NCBI GenBank assembly: GCA_017302455.1
Contig: JAFLDO010000043.1
Location: 1 to 39,730 of the forward strand
Direction: 5' to 3'
From: Accumulibacter sp.
GTDB lineage: Bacteria > Pseudomonadota > Gammaproteobacteria > Burkholderiales > Rhodocyclaceae
Length of the DNA stretch: 39,730 nucleotides
How positions within the stretch are numbered: the first letter of the stretch is position 1; each line of letters begins with the position of its first letter. The position numbers and the translations under genes are program-made. Shown in pieces: positions 15,943 to 23,773 of this stretch. The notes below the pieces were generated by a model. It was not told the DNA's origin and did no database searches. It was given only the letters and a program-made list of their open reading frames with translations.

Positions 15943-17190
15943 ATGGCAATCAAAGTTCTATATATTGATGGTGAAGGGGCGTTTGGGGGTTCTTCGCGAA
16001 GTCTCTTCGAAGCAGTTAAGGCTTTCCCGGAAGGGGCTGTGTTACCATACTTCCTTGCCACTCGAGGAACGGCATTAGACTTTTATAAGCAACTCGCCGT
16101 TGATATTATAACCACTCGCGGAATGCCAAGGTTCGATAATACGAGGTACGGTTATTATCGAGGCGTTCGATGGCTAATACTGCTTCGCGAACTGTTTTAT
16201 TTCCCATTTGTGATCGTAGCTCTAGTAAGGGCGCGCTTAAGGTGGAAAGATATTGATCTTGTTCACGTAAATGAGTTTGTCTATGTGCTGCCTGGATTAA
16301 TCGGAAAATGGCTGTTTCATGTTCCCCTTGTTGTACATGTCAGAGCGTTGGCAAGATTTGGTGATGGGTCAATTAGAACAAGGGTGCTGAACAGTATGTT
16401 TTCCCGCTATGTTGATTCGGTAGTTGCCATTGATGGCAATGTTCGCGCAACGATTCCGAGTGACTGGCCTGTAACTGTGATTAACAATTCTTTCACACCT
16501 GGACTCGCGAGTTCACCAGAAAAACCACTTGTTGATAAGCTTGGATCGTTGCCATCGGGTTCATTTAAAGTGGGGTTTGTGGGTAATCTTCACCGTTCGA
16601 AGGGGGTTTTTGAGATTGTGGATGCTGCCAAACTGATCAAGACTTCCGGTCGAGAGGTCGATTTTCTCATGGTTGGGGGCGTCACTATGGATGATGTTGG
16701 CTTAAAGGCGTGGGTGCTTTCAAAGATGGGATTCGCACAAAACGTCCGAGCTGATCTGGCACGCCGTGTTGATCAGGAAGGTTTGGGTGGTTTTTTTCAT
16801 TTTCTTGGTCCTACGCTAAATATCAAGTACGTTTATGATAGGCTTGATGTCTTGCTTTTTCCTTCCCATTTTGACGCGCCCGGCCGGCCGGTGTTTGAGG
16901 CTGGATTTTCAGGGGTTCCAAGCATAGTCGCCGTCAAAAAGCCGATGCCGGACACATTCATTCCTGGGGAAACCGGTCTTGCGGTTTCCGGGAGATGTCC
17001 GGCGGAGTTGGCGAAAGCTATTCTATACCTCGAGGCTAATCGAAGTGAGCAGAAGCGAATGGGAAGTAATGCTAGGCGACTAGCCGAGGAAAACTTCGAT
17101 CCCTGCAAGAACTCGAAGAGGCTCCTTGGCGTTTATCATGGCATTGTTGGTGGCAAGAGCAGCGCACAGATTCTCAGGAAACGGGGCTGA
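15943..17190 (+). CDS. Family 4 glycosyltransferase
   Basis: A 415-residue GT-B glycosyltransferase. The N-terminal domain has the glycine-rich GEGAFGGSSRSLFEAV loop. The C-terminal domain has FKVGFVGNLHRSKGVFEIVDA and the donor-binding region LLFPSHFDAPGRPVFEAGFSGVPSIVA, in which the E-x7-E-type segment is seen only in part. It is expected to act on the cytoplasmic face. The gene is clearly AT-richer than its neighbours: the line at 16141-16200 has 27 G/C in 60 bases. It also lies next to mobile-element debris, so recent acquisition is likely. Donor unknown. Confidence 0.85.
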   Translation: MAIKVLYIDGEGAFGGSSRSLFEAVKAFPEGAVLPYFLATRGTALDFYKQLAVDIITTRGMPRFDNTRYGYYRGVRWLILLRELFYFPFVIVALVRARLRWKDIDLVHVNEFVYVLPGLIGKWLFHVPLVVHVRALARFGDGSIRTRVLNSMFSRYVDSVVAIDGNVRATIPSDWPVTVINNSFTPGLASSPEKPLVDKLGSLPSGSFKVGFVGNLHRSKGVFEIVDAAKLIKTSGREVDFLMVGGVTMDDVGLKAWVLSKMGFAQNVRADLARRVDQEGLGGFFHFLGPTLNIKYVYDRLDVLLFPSHFDAPGRPVFEAGFSGVPSIVAVKKPMPDTFIPGETGLAVSGRCPAELAKAILYLEANRSEQKRMGSNARRLAEENFDPCKNSKRLLGVYHGIVGGKSSAQILRKRG

Positions 17191-17391
17191 TGGTTTCAAG
17201 ATTAGGGAGCCATCATGGAGCGCAGCAACAAATGGTTTCGACATTGAAATGGCGCCCATGACTTCGATGAAATCGATGAAGACACGCAGTGTTGCCTTCC
17301 TCATGTTTAGGGCTCAAGATTTGTTTTTCTTCCAGCATTGTCACGCCAGTCGCCAGAACTTATGGCTTGTTCAAGTCCGCCTTTAATTATT

Positions 17392-18549
17392 ATGACAGAA
17401 AAACCCGTACGTTCGTCCTCTTGGAAGATATGCGCCCATTGCGTGATGGACACTAGCGATCCAAGCATTGCATTTGACGAAAGTGGTGTTTGCGAGTACT
17501 GCAATAATTACAAGAACGAGATTCTGCCAAATTGGCATACCGATGCGCAGGGTGCGACCGAATTAGCGGCATTGGCGGATAAAATTAGGGCAGAGGGTAG
17601 GGGCAAGGACTTCGACTGCATCATAGGTTTGAGCGGTGGGCTGGACAGTTCCTATGCCGCACACGTCGCCAAGGAAAGGATGGGATTGCGCCCCCTGCTC
17701 TTCCACGTGGATGCCGGGTGGAACACCAATCAGGCGGTTGGGAATATCGAGAAGCTGGTCGATGGCCTGGGGCTTGCTCTGTACACCGAGGTGATCAACT
17801 GGGAGGAAATGAAGGACCTCCAGCTTGCCTTCTTGCGTTCGCAGATTGCGGACCAAGATTTGCCGCAGGATGCTGCCTTCTTTTCTGCGCTTTACATGTT
17901 TGCCCGGAAGCATCGTATCAAGTACGTGATCACAGGGGCGAATTTCTCTACGGAGTGTTGCCGGGAGCCGGAGGAATGGGGCGGCTATCCCGGTATCGAC
18001 ACGACACTGTTCCAGAGTATTCACAGTCGCTTCGGCCAGCGCGCATTGAAGACCTTCCCGCTTGTGGACATCTTCGTCTACAAAATCCTTTACCAGAAGT
18101 TGATGGGTATGACGGTAGTCAAGCCACTCAACCTGGTGCCTTACATCAAGAAAGATGCAGAGGCGGAGCTTGAGCGCCGTTTTGGCTGGCAGAGGTTCCA
18201 GCACAAGCATCATGAGTCGCGCTTCACGCGTTTCTACGAAGACTACTGGATGCCTCGCAAATTTGGCTTCCACAAGCGTCGCGCCCATTTTTCGAGCTTG
18301 ATCCTTACCGGGCAGATGACTCGCGATGAAGCGCTGGATCGACTCTCGCGGCCGGAGATGGATGAGCATTTCCTGAAGCAAGAGTTCGAGTACGTGGCCA
18401 ACAAGCTTGACCTGACGGTGGCCGAGCTTCAGGAGATTTTCGAAGGCCCGAACAAGACCTATCGCGACTACAAGAACAAGCGTTGGGCCATCGGCGTCGG
18501 CGCCGACGTGATGCGCAGGCTTGGTCTGGAGAGAAGGTTGTTCCGATGA
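17392..18549 (+). CDS. wbuX: N-acetyl sugar amidotransferase, WbuX/WbpG/PseA family
   Basis: A 385-residue ATP-dependent enzyme that turns an N-acetyl group of a nucleotide sugar into an acetamidino group, using ammonia supplied by the HisH/HisF-like partners. It has two Cys pairs (Cys14-Cys17 and Cys34-Cys37, likely metal-binding) and the PP-loop GLSGGLDSSYAA at residues 79-90. Characteristic blocks include DAGWNTNQAVGNIEKLV and TGANFSTECCREPEEWGGYPG. ATG 17392 is preferred because it gives the usual N-terminus. Its end overlaps wbuY by 4 bases (ATGA at 18546). With the fnl genes downstream, the most likely product is L-FucNAm. Confidence 0.9.
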   Translation: MTEKPVRSSSWKICAHCVMDTSDPSIAFDESGVCEYCNNYKNEILPNWHTDAQGATELAALADKIRAEGRGKDFDCIIGLSGGLDSSYAAHVAKERMGLRPLLFHVDAGWNTNQAVGNIEKLVDGLGLALYTEVINWEEMKDLQLAFLRSQIADQDLPQDAAFFSALYMFARKHRIKYVITGANFSTECCREPEEWGGYPGIDTTLFQSIHSRFGQRALKTFPLVDIFVYKILYQKLMGMTVVKPLNLVPYIKKDAEAELERRFGWQRFQHKHHESRFTRFYEDYWMPRKFGFHKRRAHFSSLILTGQMTRDEALDRLSRPEMDEHFLKQEFEYVANKLDLTVAELQEIFEGPNKTYRDYKNKRWAIGVGADVMRRLGLERRLFR

Positions 18550-19160
18550 TCCATATCGTCGACTACGGGTTGGGCAACACCCAGGCGTTCGTGAACATGT
18601 ACAAGCGCCTAGGAATCGAGGCTGTGCGCGCCGCGTCGGGGGCTGAGTTGAGGGGGGCGAGCAAATTGATCCTTCCGGGGGTTGGGGCCTTCGACCACGC
18701 TATGGAGCTGCTGGATGCTTCGGGGATGTGTCAGCCGCTGGAGTGGCTTGTCCGGGAGGACAAGGTGCCGGTACTGGGCATCTGTGTCGGCATGCAGCTT
18801 CTTGCCGGATCCAGTGACGAGGGCGTCAGTGCGGGCCTTGGCTGGGTTGATGGGCGCGTTCGCAGTTTTGCTGGCAACCCGGCCTCCGTTGCATTGCCGA
18901 TGCCACACATGGGGTGGAACGATGTTATTCCGGCAGCCGGTTCGCCCTTGTTCAAAGGGCTTGAAGAGGATGCGCGCTTCTATTTCCTGCACTCCTTCTA
19001 CTTCGAGTGCTCCGATCCGGCAAGTGTCGCGGCAAGGGCCGACTACGGCTTTCAGTTCCATTGCGCGGTACAGAACGGCAACGTGTTCGGGGTGCAGTTT
19101 CACCCGGAAAAGAGCCATCACTGGGGTGCAGCGCTTCTGAAGAACTTCGCGGACCTTTGA
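18546..19160 (+). CDS. wbuY: HisH-like glutamine amidotransferase of the WbuX system
   Basis: A 204-residue class I glutamine amidotransferase that releases ammonia from glutamine. Catalytic residues are Cys80 (LGICVGMQLL), His186 and Glu188 (VQFHPEKSHH), and the oxyanion region LPGVGAFDHAM is present. It is paralogous to the histidine-pathway HisH. Its place between wbuX and wbuZ, with a 4-base overlap upstream and 1 base before the next gene, shows that it serves sugar amidination rather than histidine synthesis. Confidence 0.9.
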   Translation: MIHIVDYGLGNTQAFVNMYKRLGIEAVRAASGAELRGASKLILPGVGAFDHAMELLDASGMCQPLEWLVREDKVPVLGICVGMQLLAGSSDEGVSAGLGWVDGRVRSFAGNPASVALPMPHMGWNDVIPAAGSPLFKGLEEDARFYFLHSFYFECSDPASVAARADYGFQFHCAVQNGNVFGVQFHPEKSHHWGAALLKNFADL

Positions 19161-19161
19161 C

Positions 19162-19959
19162 ATGCTGAGGCCGAGAATCATTCCTTGCTTGCTGGTTCAT
19201 CAGGGTGGTCTGGTGAAGACCGTCGAGTTCAAAGATCCCAAGTACGTTGGCGACCCGATCAACGCCGTCAAGATCTTCAACGAGAAGGAGGCGGACGAAC
19301 TGGTCGTGCTCGACATCGACGCCTCGGTCAATGGCGCCGAGCCCGATTACCGGATGATCGCCAACCTGGCGGCAGAATGTCGGATGCCGCTTTGCTACGG
19401 TGGCGGGGTACACACGCCGAAACAAGCGAAGACGATCATCGGCCTTGGAGTCGAGAAGGTGGCCATGAGCGCAGCTGCGGCCGACGATGCAACCCTGGTA
19501 ACGCGTACCGCCGACGCGATCGGTCGGCAAAGCGTGGTGGTGGTGCTGGATGTGCGCAGGAAGAACGGGCTGTTTGCCAAGGGCTACGAGGTGTTCACCC
19601 ATAACGGCAAGAGATCCACAAAGACTGATCCTTTCGAGCTTGCTCAGGCAATGCAGGCGGCCGGAGCGGGCGAGATTGTCATCAACTCGATCGACCGCGA
19701 CGGCCAGATGAAGGGTTACGACCTCACCCTGGCGGCCAGAATGCGCCGGGAGTTGCGGATCCCCCTGAGTTTCTTGGGCGGGGCCGGTTCGTACCAGGAC
19801 ATCGAGGCTCTGCTCGGTGAATGCGGCGTTGTTGGTGCTTCGGCCGGGAGCCTATTTGTTTTCAAGGGACCTTATCGTGCGGTCCTGATCAATTATCCCA
19901 ATCCCGAGCAAAAAAACGGGATTTGTCGCAGCGGTCTGGCTGCGTATTCGTCGAAATAA
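19162..19959 (+). CDS. wbuZ: HisF-like ammonia-channel partner of the WbuX system
   Basis: A 265-residue beta-alpha barrel of the HisF family. In histidine HisF the catalytic pair is Asp11 and Asp130. Here position 11 is Leu (RIIPCLLVHQGGLVKT) while Asp130 is kept (VVLDVRRKNG). Loss of Asp11 argues against cyclase activity and fits a role in docking the glutaminase and passing ammonia to WbuX. The blocks YVGDPINAVKIFNEKEADEL and SIDRDGQMKGYDL match the WbuZ/HisF2 branch. It is separated by 1 base from wbuY and 10 bases from fnlA. Confidence 0.9.
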   Translation: MLRPRIIPCLLVHQGGLVKTVEFKDPKYVGDPINAVKIFNEKEADELVVLDIDASVNGAEPDYRMIANLAAECRMPLCYGGGVHTPKQAKTIIGLGVEKVAMSAAAADDATLVTRTADAIGRQSVVVVLDVRRKNGLFAKGYEVFTHNGKRSTKTDPFELAQAMQAAGAGEIVINSIDRDGQMKGYDLTLAARMRRELRIPLSFLGGAGSYQDIEALLGECGVVGASAGSLFVFKGPYRAVLINYPNPEQKNGICRSGLAAYSSK

Positions 19960-19969
19960 GCGAGATTAG

Positions 19970-20998
19970 ATGTTCAAGAACAAGACTCTTCTGATTACGG
20001 GTGGCACGGGTTCCTTTGGCAACGCGGTGTTGCGCCGTTTTCTGGATTCCGACTTGCGTGAAATCCGCATCTTCAGCCGTGACGAGAAGAAGCAGGACGA
20101 CATGCGTAAGCGTTATCACGATGCCAAGCTCATGTTCTACATGGGTGACGTGCGCGACTATCAGTCGGTATTGAACGCCATGCGCAGCGTGGATTTCGTC
20201 TTTCACGCCGCCGCCCTCAAACAGGTGCCCTCCTGCGAGTTTCACCCGCTCGAAGCGGTGAAGACAAATGTGCTGGGTACGGAGAACGTGCTGGAGGCAG
20301 CAATCAACTGCGGGGTCAAGCGCGTGGTTTGCCTGAGCACCGACAAGGCGGTCTACCCGATCAACGCCATGGGGATTTCCAAGGCGATGATGGAAAAGGT
20401 GATGGTCGCCAAGTCGCGCGGAAGCAGCGAGACGGTCATTTGCGGCACCCGCTACGGCAACGTGATGGCTTCGCGTGGCTCGGTAATTCCGTTGTTCATC
20501 GAGCAGATTCGTGCTGGAAAACCGATCACCATTACCGATCCGAACATGACGCGCTTCATGATGACGCTGGATTCTGCGGTCGATCTGGTGCTCTATGCCT
20601 TCAAGCACGGCAATTCGGGGGATATCGTTGTGCAGAAGGCACCGGCGGCTACGGTCGCCACGCTGGCCAAGGCGCTTACCTGGATGCTCGGCGTTCCCAA
20701 CCATGAGATCTGTGTCATCGGTACGCGCCATGGCGAGAAACTCTACGAAGCCCTGCTCAGCCGCGAGGAGCGCGTGGCGGCTGAGGATATGGGCGGCTAC
20801 TACCGCGTCCCGCCGGATCTGCGCGACCTAAACTATGGCAAGTTCGTTGAAGAGGGCGAGCCGAAGATTTCGGTTTCGGAAGACTACAATTCGCACAATA
20901 CGGAGCGCCTGGAAGTCGAGGAGCTGAAGCAACTTCTGTTACGTCTGCGTTTCATGCAGGCCATCGTGCGCGGCGAGAACGCTCATCCGGAGGAGTGA
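19970..20998 (+). CDS. fnlA: UDP-GlcNAc 4,6-dehydratase/5-epimerase
   Basis: A 342-residue short-chain dehydrogenase of the CapE/WbjB/FnlA type, catalysing the first step from UDP-GlcNAc to UDP-L-FucNAc. It has the NAD(P)-binding motif TGGTGSFGNAV (residues 10-20), the AALKQVPSCEFHP block and the active-site segment LSTDKAVYPINAMGISK. In that segment Met replaces the usual Tyr of YxxxK, as in this subfamily. The end FHNTERL-like SHNTERLEVEELK is typical. The next gene, a broken DUF4160, starts 3 bases after its stop, so the operon continues through the DUF pair to fnlB. Confidence 0.9.
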   Translation: MFKNKTLLITGGTGSFGNAVLRRFLDSDLREIRIFSRDEKKQDDMRKRYHDAKLMFYMGDVRDYQSVLNAMRSVDFVFHAAALKQVPSCEFHPLEAVKTNVLGTENVLEAAINCGVKRVVCLSTDKAVYPINAMGISKAMMEKVMVAKSRGSSETVICGTRYGNVMASRGSVIPLFIEQIRAGKPITITDPNMTRFMMTLDSAVDLVLYAFKHGNSGDIVVQKAPAATVATLAKALTWMLGVPNHEICVIGTRHGEKLYEALLSREERVAAEDMGGYYRVPPDLRDLNYGKFVEEGEPKISVSEDYNSHNTERLEVEELKQLLLRLRFMQAIVRGENAHPEE

Positions 20999-21001
20999 GC
21001 C

Positions 21002-21272
21002 ATGCCGGTTCTGTCCATGTTCTACGGTATCGTTGCGTACATGTATTCTTACGAAACACAAGAGCACCATCTCCGTCATTCTTACGCAGAATATGTGGAA
21101 AGCTCGGCAGTCGTGGCAATTGCAAACGGTGAAGTTCTTGAGGAAAGCTTGCCTCAGAACAAAGATGATGCTTGTCCAGGCGTGGCCGGAAAGCCATCGT
21201 GATGAAATCATGGCAGTTTGGGGCTTGGCTGTTCGGGGGACTCCAATTGCAATGATAAAGCCGCTGGCGTGA
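21002..21272 (+). pseudogene. DUF4160 domain protein, copy 2, frameshifted
   Basis: The first 54 residues (MPVLSMFYGIVAYMYSYE...) match DUF4160, but an extra A in the AAA run at 21161-21163 shifts the frame. With two As the sequence continues MMLVQAWPESHRDEIMAVWGLAVRG to the TGA at 21270-21272, in line with the intact copy at 3007. As it stands, translation would end at 21200-21202. The hallmark PHIH motif is also changed (HHLRHSYAEY), which suggests decay beyond the single-base shift. It lies 3 bases after fnlA and directly before DUF2442. Confidence 0.75.
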
Positions 21273-21274
21273 CG

Positions 21275-21517
21275 ATGGATAAGGTTGTTAGCGTTGCTGC
21301 ATTGGCTGATGGCTGGTTCAAGGTTGCGTTTTCCGATCGGCGAACGGCTGAGCTTGACGTAAAGCCGTTTGTGCGGTCAGGATTCTTTGCCGCGCTCAGG
21401 GATCGACACTACTTCGCCCTGGTTGGGCTTTTTTTCTCGGGGGTGGGATGGCTCGGCGGGAAGGATTTGGGTCCTGATACGATATCCGCCCGGCTGTTGG
21501 TTACGGAGCACCCATGA
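21275..21517 (+). CDS. DUF2442 domain protein, copy 2
   Basis: An 80-residue DUF2442 protein, the same length as the copy at 3285. It has the F.DRR..ELDVKPF start and the conserved GWLGGKDLGPDTIS end. Its stop TGA (21515-21517) overlaps the fnlB start (ATG 21514) by 4 bases, so it is fully integrated into the fnl operon and translationally coupled to it. Because its DUF4160 partner is broken, it may be an orphan. Function unknown; antitoxin-like roles have been suggested for the family. Confidence 0.75.
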   Translation: MDKVVSVAALADGWFKVAFSDRRTAELDVKPFVRSGFFAALRDRHYFALVGLFFSGVGWLGGKDLGPDTISARLLVTEHP

Positions 21518-22626
21518 CGATGCGCGTTCTAGTTACTGGATCTAAAGGATTTGTCGGGACAAACTTGACGGTTAGGCTTGGCGAGTTGGCTTGCTACGAA
21601 GCCATCGGCTTTGCCCGCGAAGATTCGCTGGACGATCTGGCGGAACGAGTGGGGCGTGCTGATGCGGTCGTGCATCTGGCGGGCGTCAATCGACCCAAGG
21701 ACATTAAGGAATTCGCCGAGGGTAATGCCAATCTGACGGCGGAGTTGTGCGATCTAATTGCCGCAACAGGACGTAGGATTCCGTTGATCATTTCCTCCTC
21801 GGTCCAGGCCGATCTCGATAACCCGTATGGAGAAAGCAAGCGGGGTGCCGAGGTGGCGGGTGAAACGCTGGCCGAAAGGACCGGCAACCCGGTGTCCATT
21901 TATCGCCTGCCAGGCGTGTTCGGCAAATGGTGTCGGCCGAATTACAACTCAGTCGTCGCCACCTTTTGCCACAACATCGCCAATGATCTGCCCATCCAGA
22001 TCAGCGACACTGCCTTCGCCCTCAGTCTGGTTTATGTGGATGATGTCGTTGGCGAGTTCATCCGTGCGCTGGATGCCATGCCTGCCGGGCTGAGTCGCGG
22101 CGAGGTCAGCACGGTTTACGGCATCACGCTGGGGGATTTGGCGGCGCAGATCGAGGCATTCAAGAATTGCCGCGAGTCGCTGGTTTCCGAGCGGGTCGGC
22201 GCTGGGCTGGTACGCGCGCTGTACGCTACCTATGTCAGCTACCTGCCGCCGGCCAAGTTCGCCTACGACTTGCCCAAGTACGGCGACGAGCGCGGCGTCT
22301 TCGTCGAGATGCTGAAGACGCAGGACTCCGGGCAATTTTCTTTCTTCACCGCCCACCCGGGGATTACGCGCGGGGGGCATTACCACCACACCAAGACCGA
22401 GAAGTTCCTGGTTATCAAGGGTTCGGCCCGATTCGGCTTCCGCCATATCGTCACCAACGAGCCCTACGAGGTATTCACCTCGGGCGACAGGCCGCAAGTG
22501 GTGGAGACCGTTCCCGGCTGGACGCACGACATTACCAATATCGGTGGCGAGGAAATGGTCGTGATGCTGTGGGCGAACGAGATTTTCGATCGCGCCCAGC
22601 CCGATACGATTGCCTGCAAGGTCTGA
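21514..22626 (+). CDS. fnlB: UDP-L-FucNAc pathway reductase with cupin domain
   Basis: A 370-residue bifunctional enzyme of the CapF/WbjC/FnlB type, acting after FnlA to epimerise and reduce the keto intermediate to UDP-L-PneuNAc/TalNAc-type sugars. The N-terminal short-chain dehydrogenase domain (about 1-245) has the motif GSKGFVG at residues 9-15 and NPYGESKRGAE, with the Tyr-Lys pair. The C-terminal cupin domain (about 250-365) has GGHYHHTKTEKFLVI and VPGWTHDITNIG, typical metal-binding histidines. It is followed after 1 base by fnlC. Confidence 0.9.
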   Translation: MTMRVLVTGSKGFVGTNLTVRLGELACYEAIGFAREDSLDDLAERVGRADAVVHLAGVNRPKDIKEFAEGNANLTAELCDLIAATGRRIPLIISSSVQADLDNPYGESKRGAEVAGETLAERTGNPVSIYRLPGVFGKWCRPNYNSVVATFCHNIANDLPIQISDTAFALSLVYVDDVVGEFIRALDAMPAGLSRGEVSTVYGITLGDLAAQIEAFKNCRESLVSERVGAGLVRALYATYVSYLPPAKFAYDLPKYGDERGVFVEMLKTQDSGQFSFFTAHPGITRGGHYHHTKTEKFLVIKGSARFGFRHIVTNEPYEVFTSGDRPQVVETVPGWTHDITNIGGEEMVVMLWANEIFDRAQPDTIACKV

Positions 22627-22627
22627 C

Positions 22628-23761
22628 ATGAAGAAGATGAAAGTCCTCACTGTCGTCGGCACGCGGCCAGAAATCATTCGCCTGTCGCGCGTGCTGGCCA
22701 AACTCGACGAGCATTGCGAGCACGTCCTGGTGCATACCGGACAGAACTACGATTACGAGCTCAACCAGATTTTCTTCGATGATTTGGGAATACGCAGGCC
22801 GGATCACTTTCTCAACGCTGCCGGTGCGACCGGCGCGGAAACGATCGGCAAGGTGATCATCGCCGTCGACGGTGTCTTGGGGGTGGAGAATCCCGATGCC
22901 ATGCTGGTGCTGGGCGACACCAATAGCTGCATGGCGGTGATTCCCGCGAAGCGCCGGAAGATTCCCGTTTTTCACATGGAGGCCGGCAACCGTTGCTTCG
23001 ACATGCGCGTTCCGGAAGAGATCAACCGCCGCATCGTCGACCATACGGCCGATATCAATCTGACCTACAGCACGATTGCCCGTGACTATCTGCTGCGTGA
23101 GGGACTGGCGCCGGACACGGTGATCAAGACCGGTAGCCCGATGTTTGAAGTCCTGACTTATTATCGGCAGGGAATCGAGGAGTCGGATGTGCTGACGCGC
23201 CTGCAGCTGGAAGCCGGCCGGTTTTTCGTCGTCAGCGCACACCGCGAGGAAAACGTCGATTCGGAAAAGAACTTCGGCAAGCTGGTGGGGGTACTCAATC
23301 GTATTGCCGAGCATTATGGGTACCCGGTAATCGTTTCCACCCATCCGCGTACGCAAAAGCGTGTAGACGCCATGGGGGTCGTGTTCCATTCGCTGGTGCG
23401 CTTGCTGAAGCCGCTGGGCTTCAAGGACTACAACAAACTGCAGATGATGGCGAAGGCCGTGCTCTCGGACAGCGGCACCATTACCGAGGAATCGTCCATT
23501 CTCGGTTTCGCGGCGCTCAACATCCGCGAGGCACATGAACGGCCGGAGGGTATGGAGGAAGCCGCGGTGATGATGGTGGGGCTCGAGGAAGTGCGCATCA
23601 TGCAGGCCTTGCAGATTCTGGAGGCGGAGTTCAGCAGCAGTAGTGCGCGCAGCGTGCGCCCCATCGCCGACTACAGCATGCCCAATGTTTCGGAAAAGGT
23701 CGTGAGGTTGATTCACAGCTACGCCGACTATGTCGGCCGCGTGGTATGGAAGCGTTATTGA
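22628..23761 (+). CDS. fnlC: UDP-N-acetylglucosamine 2-epimerase family, UDP-L-FucNAc forming
   Basis: A 377-residue non-hydrolysing 2-epimerase of the CapG/WbjD/FnlC type, the last step to UDP-L-FucNAc. Family blocks are VVGTRPEIIRLSRV (residues 9-22), HTGQNYDYELNQIFF, HMEAGNRCFDMRVPEEINRR and SDSGTITEESSILGF. The last one contains the conserved Ser-Gly-Glu substrate loop in the form found in this branch. The ATG at 22628 starts 1 base after the fnlB stop, and the frame is intact. It is 12 bases before wbuB. Confidence 0.92.
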   Translation: MKKMKVLTVVGTRPEIIRLSRVLAKLDEHCEHVLVHTGQNYDYELNQIFFDDLGIRRPDHFLNAAGATGAETIGKVIIAVDGVLGVENPDAMLVLGDTNSCMAVIPAKRRKIPVFHMEAGNRCFDMRVPEEINRRIVDHTADINLTYSTIARDYLLREGLAPDTVIKTGSPMFEVLTYYRQGIEESDVLTRLQLEAGRFFVVSAHREENVDSEKNFGKLVGVLNRIAEHYGYPVIVSTHPRTQKRVDAMGVVFHSLVRLLKPLGFKDYNKLQMMAKAVLSDSGTITEESSILGFAALNIREAHERPEGMEEAAVMMVGLEEVRIMQALQILEAEFSSSSARSVRPIADYSMPNVSEKVVRLIHSYADYVGRVVWKRY

Positions 23762-23773
23762 AGAGATCCGGTC

